From Woeseiaceae bacterium (GTDB lineage: Bacteria > Pseudomonadota > Gammaproteobacteria > Steroidobacterales > Woeseiaceae), in the NCBI GenBank assembly GCA_013042375.1, contig JABDQH010000028.1, positions 1 to 64,000 on the forward strand: a DNA stretch of 64,000 bases. The letters are read 5' to 3'. Shown in pieces: positions 61,718 to 64,000 of this stretch. The notes under the pieces were generated by a model, which was not told the DNA's origin, did not search any database, and saw only the letters and a program-made list of their open reading frames with translations. The translations under genes and the position numbers were made by a program. The stretch's first letter is position 1; the number at the start of each line of letters is the position of its first letter.

Positions 61718-63748
61718 TTAAGAACCCAGTACGTCTCTGGCGGCCGCCACGACGTGGTCGACCGTAAGTCCATAGTGTTCGAACAGTTCGCCCGCCGGCG
61801 CGGATTCGCCGAAGCGGTCGACGCCGATGACGCGGCCCTGCGGTCCGGCGAAGCGCCACCAGCATTCGGTGACGCCGGCTTCGACGGCAACGCGTGCAGT
61901 CACGGCTGCCGGCAAAACCGACTCGCGGTAATCGTCTTCCTGTGCGTCAAATACGTCGGTGCTCGGCATCGAGACGACGCGCACTTTGACGCCCTCGCCC
62001 GCAAGCGCATCTGCCGCCCCGGCGACGAGTCCGACCTCGGACCCGGTCGCGATCAGCAGCACGTCCGGCGGGCCGTCGCAGTCTATCAGCACATAACCGC
62101 CCCTGGCGATCGCCGCGACCTGCTCGTCGCTGCGCGCCTGGTGCGGCACCCCCTGGCGCGTCAGGACCAGGCTCGTCGGGCCCGTCTCATTCTCCAGCGC
62201 GTGCCGCCATGCGACGGCCGTCTCGACCGCGTCACAGGGACGCCAGACGCTCATGTTTGGCATCAGGCGCAGCGACGCCGTGTGCTCGACAGGCTGGTGT
62301 GTCGGACCGTCCTCGCCCAGACCGATCGAGTCGTGCGTGAACACGAGGATATTCTGGATCTTCATGAGCGCTGCCATGCGCAGCGCATTGCGCGAGTAGT
62401 CCGAGAACGTCAGGAACGTGCCGGAGTACGGGATGAAACCGCCGTGCAGGCGTATACCGTTACAGATGGCGGTCATGCCGAATTCACGTACGCCGAACCA
62501 GACGTAATTGCCGTTGGCATCGCTGCCCGAAATCGGCCTCGACGCGGCATGCTTGGTCAGGTTCGAGCCGGTCAGGTCGGCCGATCCGCCGGCCATCTCC
62601 GGCAGGAACGGTGCGAACGCGTTGAGCGCGCGCAGCGAGGCTTTGCGAGTCGCGATATCGGCGGCCTCACCATTGATCTCGGCAATCGCCGCATCCGCAT
62701 GCTTGCACCAGCCGTGCGGCAGTTTGCCGGCCATGCGCCGGGCAAACTCGGCCGCGAGCTCGGGGTACTCGGCGTTGTAGGCGGCAAAGTCCTCGTTCCA
62801 TGCGCCTTCGGCGGCCGCCCCGCGTTCGCGCGCATCCCACGCAGCGGCAATGTTGGCCGGTACCTCGAACGGCGCGGCCTGCCAGCCGAGTTGTGCGCGC
62901 GCTGCGGCGACTTCGTCGGCGCCGAGCGGCGCACCGTGAGTTGACTCGCTACCCTGCTTGTTCGGTGACCCAAAACCGATGACCGTCTTGCAGCAGATCA
63001 GCGACGGCCGCTGCGCCTCGCCCACGGCCTTGTCGATGGCTGCTGCGACGGCGGTCGGGTCATGACCGTCCACACCGGCAATGACATGCCAGCCGTAGGC
63101 CTCGAACCGCTTGGCGGTATCGTCCGTGAACCAGCCGGCGACATTGCCGTCGATGGAAATATCGTTATCGTCGTAGAGGCAGATCAGCTTGCCGAGCTTG
63201 AGTGTCCCGGCCAGCGAGCACGCCTCGTGCGAAATGCCCTCCATGAGACAGCCATCGCCGAGGAAGACCCAGGTCTTGTGGTCGACGATTTCGTGGCCGG
63301 GGCGATTGAACTCGGCGGCCAGCATCTTCTCCGCCATGGCCATGCCCACGGCATTGGTGATGCCCTGGCCGAGAGGGCCCGTCGTGGTCTCGATCGGCCC
63401 GCCGGCCTCGTACTCGGGATGGCCGGCCGTCTTGTAGCCCAGCTGACGGAAATTCCGGAGTTGCTCGATCGGGAAATCCGCGTAGCCCGTCAGGTGCAGC
63501 AGGCTGTAAAGCAGCATCGAGGCATGACCGTTCGACAGCACGAAGCGGTCGCGGTCGGCCCAGCGCGGGTTGGCCGGGTTGTGCCTGACATAGTCGCGCC
63601 AAAGGACTTCGGCGATATCCGCCATGCCCATCGGTGCGCCGGGATGACCCGAGTTCGCGGCCTGGACGGCATCCATACTCAGCGCTCGGATCGCATTCGC
63701 GAGATCTCGCCGGGCTGGTTGGCCGGCGGCTGTGGATTCATATGACAT
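61718..63748 (-). CDS. tkt: Transketolase
   Basis: [51 protein letters not shown]. Start trimmed to MSYESTAAG. Confidence 0.97.
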   Translation of the reverse strand: MSYESTAAGQPARRDLANAIRALSMDAVQAANSGHPGAPMGMADIAEVLWRDYVRHNPANPRWADRDRFVLSNGHASMLLYSLLHLTGYADFPIEQLRNFRQLGYKTAGHPEYEAGGPIETTTGPLGQGITNAVGMAMAEKMLAAEFNRPGHEIVDHKTWVFLGDGCLMEGISHEACSLAGTLKLGKLICLYDDNDISIDGNVAGWFTDDTAKRFEAYGWHVIAGVDGHDPTAVAAAIDKAVGEAQRPSLICCKTVIGFGSPNKQGSESTHGAPLGADEVAAARAQLGWQAAPFEVPANIAAAWDARERGAAAEGAWNEDFAAYNAEYPELAAEFARRMAGKLPHGWCKHADAAIAEINGEAADIATRKASLRALNAFAPFLPEMAGGSADLTGSNLTKHAASRPISGSDANGNYVWFGVREFGMTAICNGIRLHGGFIPYSGTFLTFSDYSRNALRMAALMKIQNILVFTHDSIGLGEDGPTHQPVEHTASLRLMPNMSVWRPCDAVETAVAWRHALENETGPTSLVLTRQGVPHQARSDEQVAAIARGGYVLIDCDGPPDVLLIATGSEVGLVAGAADALAGEGVKVRVVSMPSTDVFDAQEDDYRESVLPAAVTARVAVEAGVTECWWRFAGPQGRVIGVDRFGESAPAGELFEHYGLTVDHVVAAARDVLGS

Positions 63749-63884
63749 TGGACTGTTCTGGTGGCTGGGGGGCCTTATTATGTCGCTTGTGATCGCGGTC
63801 ACGACATACGCATTTTCACTGTTATATGGGGCGGCTTCAAGGGTACAATGCGCGACCTTTGCAGAGAGTAAAAGACCGCAAACC

Positions 63885-64000
63885 ATGAGTGACTCTTTCC
63901 TGTTTACCTCGGAATCCGTTTCCGAGGGCCATCCCGACAAGATCGCCGACCAGATCTCGGACGCCATCCTCGACGCCATCATCGCCGAAGACCCGCGAGC
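63885..64000 (+). CDS. metK: S-adenosylmethionine synthase (partial, runs off the window)
   Basis: [37 protein letters not shown]. Confidence 0.96.
   Translation, partial: MSDSFLFTSESVSEGHPDKIADQISDAILDAIIAEDPR

Noticed and set aside
60836-62944. 702-aa plus-strand ORF opposite gap/tkt (and the similar 454-aa ORF opposite pyk, 381-aa ORF opposite secA)
   Set aside because: Long open antisense frames are expected from the codon bias here; the sense strands encode well conserved enzymes.
63781-63806. Imperfect dyad tgtcgcttgtgatcgcggtcacgaca upstream of metK as a SAM/SAH-responsive operator
   Set aside because: The half-sites are not concentric and no known riboswitch or SahR consensus could be matched by eye.

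Overview
The window is a 64 kb, GC-rich chromosomal segment of a gammaproteobacterium, almost entirely core genes and very compact. From left to right it contains: (i) a type IV pilus block (two pilins, pilB, pilC, pilD) running into coaE, with a convergent membrane TPR/GT-C-like protein; (ii) zapD, mutT, secA, an M23 peptidase, dciA; (iii) an essentially complete dcw cluster read on the minus strand from mraZ to ftsZ and then lpxC; (iv) rnpB (RNase P RNA), rsmI, lpoA, yraN, diaA; (v) sspB, sspA and the cytochrome bc1 operon; (vi) degS/algW-like, ibaG, then yrbG-kdsD-kdsC-lptC-lptA-lptB-rpoN-hpf-ptsN-rapZ; (vii) a patatin, an exported Bcp-type peroxiredoxin, a MoxR/VWA pair and a penicillin-acylase-family protein; (viii) pyk, a PhoX-like DUF839 protein, pgk, gap, tkt and the start of metK. 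No tRNA, CRISPR array, prophage or transposase ORF was recognised. The most notable observations are: (a) a ~57-aa insertion in SecA that resembles the N-terminal domain of translation initiation factor IF3; (b) a family of perfect hairpin (REP-like) repeats, one of which lies in frame inside murC, while two others fill convergent intergenic gaps exactly and show a compensatory base-pair change; (c) a mraZ promoter with four 10-bp-phased MraZ operator repeats; (d) a second pilin lacking the conserved Pro22, and a candidate pilin-glycosylation-type GT-C/TPR protein next to the pil genes. All assignments come from reading the sequence and from remembered family motifs; no database search was run.
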